A stretch of DNA of 64,000 bases, from contig NW_017265134.1 of the NCBI RefSeq assembly GCF_001638985.1, positions 3,083,800-3,147,799 on the forward strand, read 5' to 3'. Source of the DNA: Phycomyces blakesleeanus NRRL 1555(-) (Eukaryota > Mucoromycota > Mucoromycetes > Mucorales > Phycomycetaceae). Below are positions 55,448 through 64,000 of this stretch, one piece after another; the first letter of the stretch is position 1, and each line of letters opens with the position of its first letter. Both the position numbers and the translations under genes were made by a program. A model generated the notes under the pieces. It had not been told where the DNA came from, made no database searches, and worked only from the letters and a program-made list of their open reading frames with translations.

Positions 55448-57939
55448 CCGTTCATTAAAGACAATCAAGATATTCCTAAGGGTTCGTTTTTGTACTACAC
55501 CTGAAAGTGTTGTATGTTTGGATACTCCAGAAAATGCTATGACGTTCAGAAGCCCTTATCCCATTCCTTACAAGATGCAAGATGTAGTGGATGAACAGGT
55601 GAAAGAATGGCTGGACAATGATATAATTGAAAGAGCGTCTGCAAACACACAATGGAATACGCCTTTGACTGTTGTCAAGAAGACAAACGGTAAAGGAGAA
55701 ATTACTGGATATTGTGTTTGTCATGATCCCAGATTAATTAATTGCCTGTTGAAGTCAATCGATCATATGCCTTTGCCATTGATTGGTGAATTGTTTGAAG
55801 ATTTAAAGGGTGCGAATATTTATTCCACTCTGGATTTGAAATCTGCATTTAATTCTTTGAGGTTGAACCCAAAGGACACACACAAACTTAGTTTCACATG
55901 GCGTGGTGTACAGTACAAACCTATTGGTACAGTGTTTGGTATAAAGCATGTCAGTTCACAATTTCAAAGAACTATAAGTATAGCTTTGGAAGAACTATCT
56001 TTTATACGGTTTTTTGTGGATGACATTGTTTGCACAAGCAAACCGTTTGAGGAACACAAGGAACACTTGAAGCAAGTGATTGAGAGATTAACAAGGGTCA
56101 ATTTGAAGTTGAATCCGAAAAAATGACATTTCTTTCAGAAAGAAATTTATTTGCTTGGTTTTCATATTTCATCTGAAGGAATTACAATGGACCGCAGAAA
56201 ACTTGTTAATGTTCTTGAATTTCCTCAATCAAAGACAGGTAAAGATATCCAAAGTTATTGTGGGTTGATCAACTATTTTAGAACATTGATTCCTGTTGTA
56301 AATGAGTATTGACTACTGCTGTAATTGAGAATAAGTCTGAAGGAAATAATATAAGGCCTCAGCTATTCCAGTCAAAGGTGTCTACCGATTACTTTATTAT
56401 TTAACACACAGGTTTAGCATGCATGATAGTGATTATATTTCATATGATGATATCACCATAATATGGGATACATCAGTGGATTATTATAAGCATAATTATA
56501 ACTCATAAACACATTTACTTTCGATATTAATACTTCATTGGGACTACACACATTTATATAATTAATCATACATTAATTATCCCAAGATCACGTTGCTCTG
56601 ATTAAGGCTCAGATAGGATCGATTACCTGACCCCAGTCATATAATTTTCCCAATCCAAAACAATATAAATAGCAGTAGTAGTTCAGTGTAGGAACCTGGT
56701 CAAACTTTGATACAAAATCTTTCTCAATAAACAAAACCTACACAAGTTCTCACGAATCTTCGTTCCTAATTTCAAATCTTCAATTCTTCCTCTTAAAAAC
56801 TTCTTCAACTTCAACCACCACAACAATTCCGATTGTATCTTCCATTATGTCGCCACTAGATTCATTGAGAAATAAAAAGTCGATTACCCATTTATGGACA
56901 GATAAGCATCAAACTGCATTCAATAACTTGAAAAAAGCACTTTTGAGTGATCTGGTGTTGTCGTACCCAGATATGAACACTCCTTTTAGTATCAGCTGTG
57001 ATGCATCTCTTACTGGTATTGGTGCAGTGTTGTATCAAGTCAAGAATGGCAAGAAAAAATATATTTCTTTCATGGCTAAGAGCTTATCCCAAAGTGAAAG
57101 ACAGTATTCTGCGACCAAAAGAGAATTACTAGCGTTAGTATTTGCACTCAAGCGTTTTCACAAGTATGTCTATGGTTCTCACTTTACCTTGTACACGGAT
57201 CACAAGGCATTGACATATTTTTATACCTAACATGTTGCGAATCTGATGATGATCACATGGATGGACACGATTTTACAGTATGACTTTAAGATCGTTCATT
57301 TGCCTGGTGTTTCGAATGTGCTTCCTGATGTGTTGTTACGTTTGTCTGAAGAGACTGAAACATTATCAAATGAACTGGGTGAGGATAGTGTGGTTAGATC
57401 TATCATGAGAAATAGTGCTGTCACTATGGAACAGCTACCAGACATCTTGAGTGGTGAGTACTTTACTCCTCCCACAGAAAATGAAAGGAATAAGTTATTA
57501 GTTGAAGAACATTTGAAAGGTCATTTTGGTGTAGAAGCTATACTACATGCCTTAAAGAGAAAATATATCTATTGGACCAGCTTGAAGAGTCAAGCAAATG
57601 ATCTTATACAATCATGTATACAGTGTCAACGTCATAATATCATAAGAAAAGGTTATAATCCTTTAAGACCTGTGACTGCAACACTTCCTGGTGACAGTTG
57701 GGGAATAGATCTGGCTGGGCTATTTACAATGTTGACTAGAGGAAATGAGTACTTGTTAGTGATGATAGACATCGCAAGCAAATTTTATGTATTGCGTGCC
57801 ATACCTGATAAAAGGGCAGCTATGATTGCGTTACAAATACTGGACGTCATTAGTACATGGGGTCCAATGAGAAAGTTGCAGAGTGATTGTGGACAGGAGT
57901 TTGTGAACTTGCTGATGACATGTATGAAAGAGAATGTTG
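55448..57939 (+). pseudogene. Gypsy2 RT, RNase H and truncated integrase, split by a solo LTR
   Basis: After a frameshift near 55495: NAMTFRSPYPIPYKMQD, STLDLKSAFNSL, YKPIGTVFGIKHV, FFVDDIVCTS (catalytic FVDD) to LNPKK, where a TGA (56124-56126) interrupts. The frame continues LLGFHISSEGI and NYFRTLIP into the solo LTR, and resumes at 56831 in frame (VSSIMSPLDSL). RNase H: SCDASLTGIGA, KRELLALVF, TDHKALTYF; a TAA at 57228-57230 replaces the Gln of relatives. Integrase: GHFGVEAI and CIQCQRHN (zinc binding), GIDLAG and LQSDCGQEFVNL (two catalytic Asp). The third residue, Glu, and all that follows are absent. Confidence 0.9.
56294..56825 (+). repeat. Solo LTR (532 bp) inside Gypsy2
   Basis: Starts TGTTGTAAATGAG, ends ACCACAACA, TSD ATTCC (56289-56293 and 56826-56830). 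Inverse orientation to 19384-19915 and 47464-47995. It is the innermost layer of the right nest. Confidence 0.96.
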
Positions 57940-58483
57940 TGTGGTGATCCAGACACTCGGATGTTGGATTTATCACATATAAGAACATATTCATATTGGG
58001 ATAGCGTAGTAGCTATCATCTTGTCAGTATAAAATTTATATAAATGATTAAGTAATCAGGCCAATAATTATTACAGTTAGTACTGTAGATAATATCTTAA
58101 AGATTGTTAAGATAATTATATCATACTGCCGGGTAAACTGTGTCAGATCGATATGGAGCTAATTTAGTAGGAAGTCCTAAAGCTCTAGTATAAAAGAGAA
58201 AAGAATAGCTAAGAGCTAAAGAAGTACGATTTATGACTTGATGTCATAATTGTAACACCAACACTAGTCAAGCAGTAAATACACTCTAATAACCAAATAT
58301 AGTAAAGGAAGAAAGCCTTAAGAAACTAAGACGTAATGACAAGAGCAGATTGTGTTTTCTTATAAAAAGAGACACTTTTTATTTATGAATAAAGGATAAC
58401 TTATATACAGTCTCAAAGTATTTCTATATGTCTCTATTATCAAATATTTTATTTTTCTATTGTTTCATACCTGAAATACCACA
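57940..58483 (+). repeat. Gypsy2 3' LTR (544 bp)
   Basis: Direct repeat of 52858-53397 starting immediately after truncated integrase; followed by CGTCT. Confidence 0.95.
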
Positions 58484-58877
58484 CGTCTTAGTTTCTTAAG
58501 GCTTTCTTTCTTTACTATATTTGGTTATTAGAGTGTATTTACTGCTTAACTAGTGTCGGTATTACAATTATGACATCAAGTCATAAATCATACTTCTTTA
58601 GCTTGTAGCTATTCTTTTCTCTTTTATACTAGAGCTTTAGGACTTCCTACTAATTTAGCTTCATATTGCTCTGACATAGTTTACTTGGCAGTATGATATA
58701 ATTATCTTAACAATCTTTAAGATATTATCTACAGTACTAACTATAATAATTATTGGTCTGATTACTTAATCATTTATATATATTTTATACTGATAAGATG
58801 ATAGCTACTATGCTATCTCAATGTGAATATATTCTTATATGTGATAAATCCAACATCTGATTGTCTGGATCACCACA

Positions 58878-61190
58878 TGGGCATCATATTTTGCACACAA
58901 ATACTTGCTGTGAGAAACAACCCAAATGTTATTCACTTCTATACCTTCTTTCTTAACTGTTCTTCCATTTAAGCGTCTTTGATATAAAGAATACCCAGTC
59001 TCATCCTCAACTGTTTCTGTTTGTTCTTTCTTTGGATAATACTTTTCACAATTACCATTCTTCATGCACCGTGCTGTCTCGTTTAGCTCACTGCATGGAT
59101 CATGGATCATATTTCTGCTGACTGTAGCATATGCAAGAGATTCAGTAATTGGATCAGGTATTTTGGCTGATACTATATGATCATAGTCTTGAACTGTTGT
59201 TAGCTTATCTTCTGGACGCAGAATTAATAATATGTGAGCATGCGAGAGTCCCCGCTTCTGAAATTTGATCACATAAATGAATGCCAGCACTTTCCCAAGT
59301 ATATGTCTCTTGGTCAAATCCTTCATAAGCTCCTTTAGTTTCAAGTTAAAAACTCGAGAGCAAATATCTGGCCTGTCATTAGCTTTTTGTTTACCCAGAA
59401 GAGAAGAAGTAATCTCTGACCATCATGGGTTGCAAGTAAATGTAATGAACAAATCAGGCTTGCCAAAGTGATGAACAATACTCATTGCATCCTGGTATAA
59501 CTCACGCATGTGTTGTGGACTGCCAATAAATGAGGAAGGAAGAATTACTCTCTTTTCAAGATTTGCCACGTTTGTATTGTCAAGGGTAATTGCATCCTGG
59601 ATGCCACTATACAGATCTACACAAAGGTGAGCTTGATTTTTGTTGATGTAGTGTAGATGGTTATGTTCAACTTTGGCATACATATCAACAATAAATTGCT
59701 GAAAGAGGCGGCCAAGGAGGTGGAGATGATGTTGAGATAATTGACGGTACGTCAAACGACTGGAATATCACTGCATCACTGTTACATGCTTTCCTGAAAG
59801 AGAGGTAGATTTTATGGTCCAGCCATCTTCACTGTATGGAAAAAGCAAAACATAGTGAAGAGCATCATAGGATCAATGGTATTCATTTATGTTTTGGAGA
59901 GTATTATTAATAGTATGCAGAACAATGTCTCGAGAAGAGGCTGTTTCATTGCTCATTATTAATACAGCAACTTCATCAGCAGTTGGAGCATTGTAGCGTC
60001 TCTGATCCTGGGGACCCTCTGCAATTAAACGCAATGTCAAGTCTGTCATATAGCCATTATGGCTAGAAATTTGATTCATTGATCTGAACAAAGACATGAA
60101 TGAATTGATATTCAAAAGAATAGACTGTATCTTTTCAATAATTTCTCTGTTTAAATATGGAGCATTGCATTGATGGTGTTGAACTTGAGTTTGAGAATCA
60201 TATATATATAAATGGGCATATTTAGAATGAGCAAGATCTTGATCACTTGTTGGGGAAATGGATCCCATCCTATGGCAAACAGTTCTGTGGATTCTGAAAT
60301 TATAGGCTCCTCCTATATTGTTGGCAACCAAATTGTCGATTTTTGCTCCCAAAGAAGTAAAACGCAAAGTACTGTTGTAGCTTCTAATTTTTTCATAGAA
60401 ATGACTGGTGTTTCATCTTCTATGTGCCAAGAGTTCAGTGAATTAAGGTGGCGTTAGTTCCAAAGGAGGAAGGACAAACTTTCCATAACCACAGCACATA
60501 GAAAATTTAATGTTCTCAAGTACTGAACTACCAATTTTCTCGTTCATCCACATCAAGGCTCCACAGTGTTGACATTCTACATCCATTTGCCCTTGATTGT
60601 CAACAGCTGGTTTGGTATACACAGATAGACAAGCAATTTTGTGGGTGCTTAGACCATTAATTCTTGATCTGTGGCCAAGTCTGTACCTCAGGTTGTTGGG
60701 TCACTGTAAGCTGTTACCTCATTGATGATCAGTTCCAGAACAGCTGGGACATTGACGGGAAATAGTGCTCACACCCACTGGCACAACGACCTCTTCTTCT
60801 TCTTTTTCTTCTTCTTCAATTTCTTCATCCAATTCAAATTCTTCAATGTCTTTGTCTTCAAAGATAATACCCTCAGAGGTAATATTAACAGGAGAAGCTA
60901 CTGATTCTGTGATCAATACAGGCTCTTCCTCGATTCTCATTCTCAAAGCAGCAGCTAAATATGTCAGTGTTACAAAAGTTAAAATCTATGTTATTGCTTA
61001 ATTGTAATAGTTTAGTATTACATCTACTGCTCTCTGCAGAATATTCTTCAATAAATATAAACTCATTTGTTCTTTTTTGAGGAACATTAAGAGTATTTTT
61101 CTTTTTGTTCATTGGACAAAGTGAGCTGGAACTACGGCTATGGCCAACCAACTTACATGAAGCACAACATTTCTCAGCAGAAAGCATATT
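58878..61190 (-). pseudogene. Helitron Rep protein, N-terminal half
   Basis: Reads right to left. Near the start, CCASCKLVGH...CPMNKK is a zinc-knuckle-like motif; an acidic stretch follows (EEEEKEEEE), then CQHCGALMW and CCGYGKFVLPPL, the usual Helitron N-terminal zinc finger. Next FTSLGAKIDN, YNFRIHRTVCHRMGS, HLYIYD, RYNAPTADEVAVLI, FIVDMYAKVE, GSPQHMRELYQDAM, KPDLFITFTCNP, and the HUH motif in FQKRGLSHAHILL (His-Ala-His), ending SKYLCAKYDAH at the LTR. The HUH pair and the Tyr region beyond the insert are those that nick and join DNA in rolling-circle transposition. At least four in-frame stops (e.g. after INEYH, after TFTCNP) make it dead. The exact start is unclear. Confidence 0.88.
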
Positions 61191-61223
61191 TTTAATTTTA
61201 GTTTTTTTAAAGTTATGTTTCAA

Positions 61224-61739
61224 TAAAATTCTTAAAAGATGAAGAAGAGGTTTTTTAGAGAAAATAACATTTATTATAATAAGGAGTTATCACAGAGTTT
61301 TTAGTGGGGTTACAGACTCAGACGACAAGCCAACCAGTGACTTGTTTAAAATAAAAAATCATTATAACACCAAATTTTATAGGTAATTTTCACCAAAAAA
61401 ATATGCTGCTCATTACAAAAAAATGATCAAAATAAAATATTTCTTTACATACAAGAGATTCTTTCAAATTCTTATAAATATATATATATATATATGAACG
61501 TGAGTAGAAGCTTTAAAAGTATCTATATTTCTCTTATATTTATCAAAAAGCTGATATTGAATTGGATAAAGTATTATTCTTTAAGTATATGTTTAATTAC
61601 ATATAGCTGTTTGATCTAATAAAGTAGAATATAGCAAGGATGGTACCAGAAAATAATGGGAAGCTATTAAATTACTTAATAGCAGCATTAACTGAATATC
61701 ATAAAAAGAAACAAGATATATTTTTTTTTATTTTTACAA
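61224..61739. other. AT-rich spacer between Helitron and Crypton-type gene
   Basis: No gene. Includes a short (AT)n run at about 61481-61495. The Helitron 5' end (TC) should be in or near this stretch but cannot be singled out. Confidence 0.55.
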
Positions 61740-63855
61740 TCATTGAAAGATTTGGCTTGAATTTTTAGACAAAAAGTCCAGAGTTCTTTGTCTTCTTCTT
61801 CGGTTTTCTTCTGCAAGTTTGACTGCTGTTTCTTCACTTACGGAATTGTCAACCATACATTCCTTAATACAATTGACAATTCTTTTACGTCTATTGAAGA
61901 ACTGTCAATCATTGTTTCTCCAAGCAACGCTGTACCTCGTCTTCATCTCGTGTACAGAGACATAGCCAGAGAGTCCTACATGTCATTCTCTCCACAAGTC
62001 AGGCACCATCTGCACACCTCTGCTCATTATATACCGAACAGGTATGTCTGGCAGCTGGGAAATTGTTCCAGAGTTGTTGGCCAGGACTGGAAATGCTTGG
62101 ACCTCTGTTGATCTAGCTCCACCTCTTTCCCCTCCATCTTCTTGAAGGGACCGAAGAGGGATTCTCCCAGATACTAAGTTGTTAATCTTCTGGTGAAGAA
62201 CACCAAACTCTTACAGAACTTCTCTGCAAAACCTGCTGTCCACATTCTGCATGTCAGCCAACTTTCTGGTTATCAGAGGAAGTGCTCTCTGCAAAAGGAT
62301 ATCAGTAGGCTTGACATCTGTCTCCACACAAGGCTCGACTGATCTAAAACATTGATATATAAATATATTAGAGCTATTTTTTTTCACTATATTATATATT
62401 AGTTTTTTTTTACCTCTTGAACTCGATGTATTCAGGATCATGGAATACACCGTGCTGCCACAATGGGTGCCCTGGAGTTTTGCTCATCATTAACACAGAA
62501 TCCTGTAGAAAAGTGATTCTTAATTGCTTCAGAAGCTCCAGAAACGCATGTGCAGCTGCGGTTTGCTGGCATGCTTCTGACGAAACCCTGCCATACCAAA
62601 AGTCTACCATTGGGAAAACCTTGCACTGGAGCAACTTGGCGAGTAGAACTGCCTCTCAGCTGACGGAAATCCAGCCATAGTACGCATCGCACCTTTCGGA
62701 AGATTGGTGAGGTATGCATCATTCATTATGCTGCTATTCCAGCAACCCTGCCTTCTGATATACGACTCGCTGGCACCACTCATATCAGCCATTCTTGCTG
62801 ATGATCCATGGGCAGCATCGATCTTTGCTGTGGAAACGATTCTACAGGTCTTGAATGCCCTGTTGATTGCTTCGAGATGGGGGGAGTAAGGCATTTCCCT
62901 GGTTGGTTCCTGCCCAAATCATAGCAACTTATGGTTGAACCATTCCTTGGATGTTTCAAAAGTTGGAAACTGCTCACCATCAATATGCCATCTCCAGAAG
63001 AAATAGCATCTGAGTGCCATGAATGGACAAATCTCAACCTTGGAATTTCTCAAGCAGGCTGCAAGCTCAATTCGTCCGAACTGGTTTGTCTTTCCCTGCT
63101 TCAAGACCAAGACAAAGGCAGGGCATTCGAAAGGTCCTTCACGATCCAACATGACTGTCTGAAGGTTGGCAAATTCGGCTTTTCTTGCAGATTTGCCATG
63201 GAGTATACAAAAATGCGACAGGAGAAAAGACACCACATTTCTCAGGTCATCTCTGCTTGATCTCGAGAAATAATAGCTAACAATGCTAGCAATCTCGTTC
63301 TCTGTGGTGTATCCATCCACCAGAGTTCCAAGGCCATGGTCCTGGTTTTCAGCACAATGGATATGCTCATCGTTGAACTTCATGTTGTTCAACAGCTGGA
63401 TACAAGCCTTGCGAGGGTGAGGGTGGTTGTTCACACCAACTTTAACTTGCTTCTGGTACATATCCACAAAAGCAGCAAGATAGGTCATTGCAGTTCCATA
63501 CTTGATGGTTTATCCAGTGTCTCTTCTGTGGGTTCGGTTGATAACCTAACAGAAGAAAAGATAATTAATTCAATTACTTACAGAATATATCTCCAAACAA
63601 CAGCAAAAAACTTACACAGTCTTTAAGAAACAAATGAAGTTTATCTCCATATACAGTGTAGCAATTTTCGAGGGGAATGCTTGAGAAAGCTTCATCACAC
63701 CAATCTTTATACTCTTTTTGCTTAGAAGCATAGCTTCTCTTTGTGTTCTCTGGTCTGTTAACTTCAGCTTTGCGAGAAGTAGACACCTGGGCCTCCATCA
63801 TTCTAACATTCACATCAGAAGTTGCAGTGGAATAGCTAGGAGCGTTTGGGTTCAT
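61740..63855 (-). pseudogene. Crypton-type tyrosine recombinase with GCR1_C-like tail, degraded
   Basis: Starts MNPNAPSYSTATSDVNVRMM at 63855. An intron at about 63616-63550 (GTAAGT...GTTAG) follows FLKDCV. Then YLAAFVDMYQKQ, NNHPHPRKACIQLL, FLLSHFCILHGKSARKAEFA, PFMALRCYFFWRW, and the Ndc10/Crypton core RIVSTAKIDAAHGSSARMADMSG with RRQGCWNSSIMNDAYLTNLP (Arg-His-Tyr recombinase region), MAGFPSAERQFY, then after a frameshift near 62647 VDFWYGRVS and HPLWQHGVFHDPEYIEF. A second intron (about 62414-62343) precedes SVEPCVETDVKP. The tail VPDLWRE...GLSGY...FFNRRKRIVNCI is GCR1_C-like. In-frame stops: TAA near 63512, TGA 62919-62921, TAA near 62211, TGA 61983-61985 and another nearby. Crypton recombinases insert DNA through a phosphotyrosine intermediate. 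Confidence 0.82.
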
Positions 63856-64000
63856 TTTGAGTAGATATTAAAAGATCTGGGAAGATGAAAAGGTAGCACT
63901 TTTACATGCTACTTATATTAATGTCTTGCCAGAAAATTCATTGTAATTTATTATGCTTAATAGTAGATGACTAAAAGAAATTCTGACATTAGGATATTGC

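Larger units (their letters stand above)
52858..58483 (+). mobile_element. Gypsy2: Ty3/Gypsy element, degraded, integrase truncated
   Basis: LTRs 52858-53397 (540 bp) and 57940-58483 (544 bp) begin TGTGGTGATCC and end AATACCACA; TSD CGTCT at 52853-52857 and 58484-58488. It has gag, protease, RT, RNase H and the start of integrase; the rest of integrase is missing because the 3' LTR begins directly after CMKENVV. Several stops and frameshifts, plus a nested solo LTR (56294-56825). The LTRs differ by small indels (an AAGTAATC-type gap near 52965), so it is older than Gypsy1. Confidence 0.94.
52703..58877 (-). repeat. Solo LTR of the Gypsy2 family, holding Gypsy2
   Basis: Left part 52703-52857 (TGTAGTATTTCAG start), right part 58489-58877 (ends GATCACCACA), flanked by TGGGC (52698-52702 and 58878-58882). 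Gypsy2 entered this LTR in the opposite orientation, duplicating CGTCT. Removing the LTR and one TGGGC restores the Helitron reading KYDAH-INVE. Confidence 0.94.
35371..61230 (-). mobile_element. Helitron, decayed and interrupted by several insertions
   Basis: A single minus-strand Rep/helicase gene can be followed from about 61190 to 42070 through four interruptions. The proposed 3' end is the CTAG at 35371-35374 (minus strand), followed by T and preceded by a G/C palindromic stretch, as Helitron 3' ends (hairpin plus CTRR, insertion between A and T) require; element B separates this end from the gene. The 5' TC end lies somewhere above 61200 and I could not place it. Insertions in order: B, solo LTR 42177-42719, C, solo LTR 52703-58877 with its contents. 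Confidence 0.75.

Noticed and set aside
62417..63626. Plus-strand frames in the Crypton region
   Set aside because: The minus-strand frames carry the recombinase motifs; the plus-strand ones have none.
1..64000. rRNA genes, bacterial-type operons, riboswitches
   Set aside because: None seen; introns, chromodomain and element types show a eukaryotic (fungal) genome.

Overview
This 64 kb window is almost wholly transposable elements, stacked inside one another. Small GT-AG introns of about 60-100 bp, very AT-rich spacers and the mix of element types (CACTA-like, Tc1/mariner-like, Helitron, Crypton-type recombinase, PIF/Harbinger, chromodomain Ty3/Gypsy) point to an early-diverging filamentous fungus, most likely Mucoromycota; this is inference from family content, not a species call. 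The only host gene I can support is a tRNA-Asp(GUC) at 34645-34716 on the minus strand.

Left nest (1 to about 22.8 kb). The oldest layer is a CACTA-like element, here 'E0', entering from the left edge. The end of its transposase gene (+) is cut by an almost intact Ty3/Gypsy chromovirus, Gypsy1 (505-6837, 5-bp TSD GTCTC). Its second gene (-, 7118-20825) is cut in an intron by a large Tc1/mariner-like element (7314-19298, TA target) and in an exon by a solo LTR (19384-19915, TSD ACATG). The Tc1-like transposase gene is itself split in frame by CACTA-like element D (11675-18136, 3-bp TSD AAC). A dead PIF/Harbinger gene pair lies at about 22.9-25.3 kb.

Middle (25.8-35.4 kb). A palindromic group of related ~300-bp repeat units holds CACTA-like element A (26693-33995, TSD TAT). 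It ends about 20 bp from the tRNA-Asp gene.

Right nest (35.4 to about 61.2 kb). A decayed minus-strand Helitron has been opened by CACTA-like element B (35400-41722, TSD TTT), a solo LTR (42177-42719, TSD AGATG), CACTA-like element C (43117-50693, TSD TAA; it holds a solo LTR at 47464-47995) and a solo LTR (52703-58877, TSD TGGGC). Inside that last LTR sits a second Gypsy element, Gypsy2 (52858-58483, TSD CGTCT), which contains another solo LTR (56294-56825, TSD ATTCC). At each of these sites, except B near the Helitron end, removing the insert and one TSD copy restores the host reading frame. A dead Crypton-type recombinase gene (61740-63855, -) closes the window.

Most interesting: five CACTA-like elements (E0, A, B, C, D) share one layout. 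A Transposase_21-type gene with a zinc-finger first exon faces, tail to tail, a ~300-aa multi-exon accessory gene of a family I cannot name (conserved W-R-S-D/E block and a P-x-W tail). Element B has both genes open through every predicted intron. The second candidate is the unusually long (about 5.5 kb before D inserted) Tc1/mariner-like element, whose TIRs carry 21-bp iterons and which encodes a small opposite-strand HTH protein besides its DD34E transposase.
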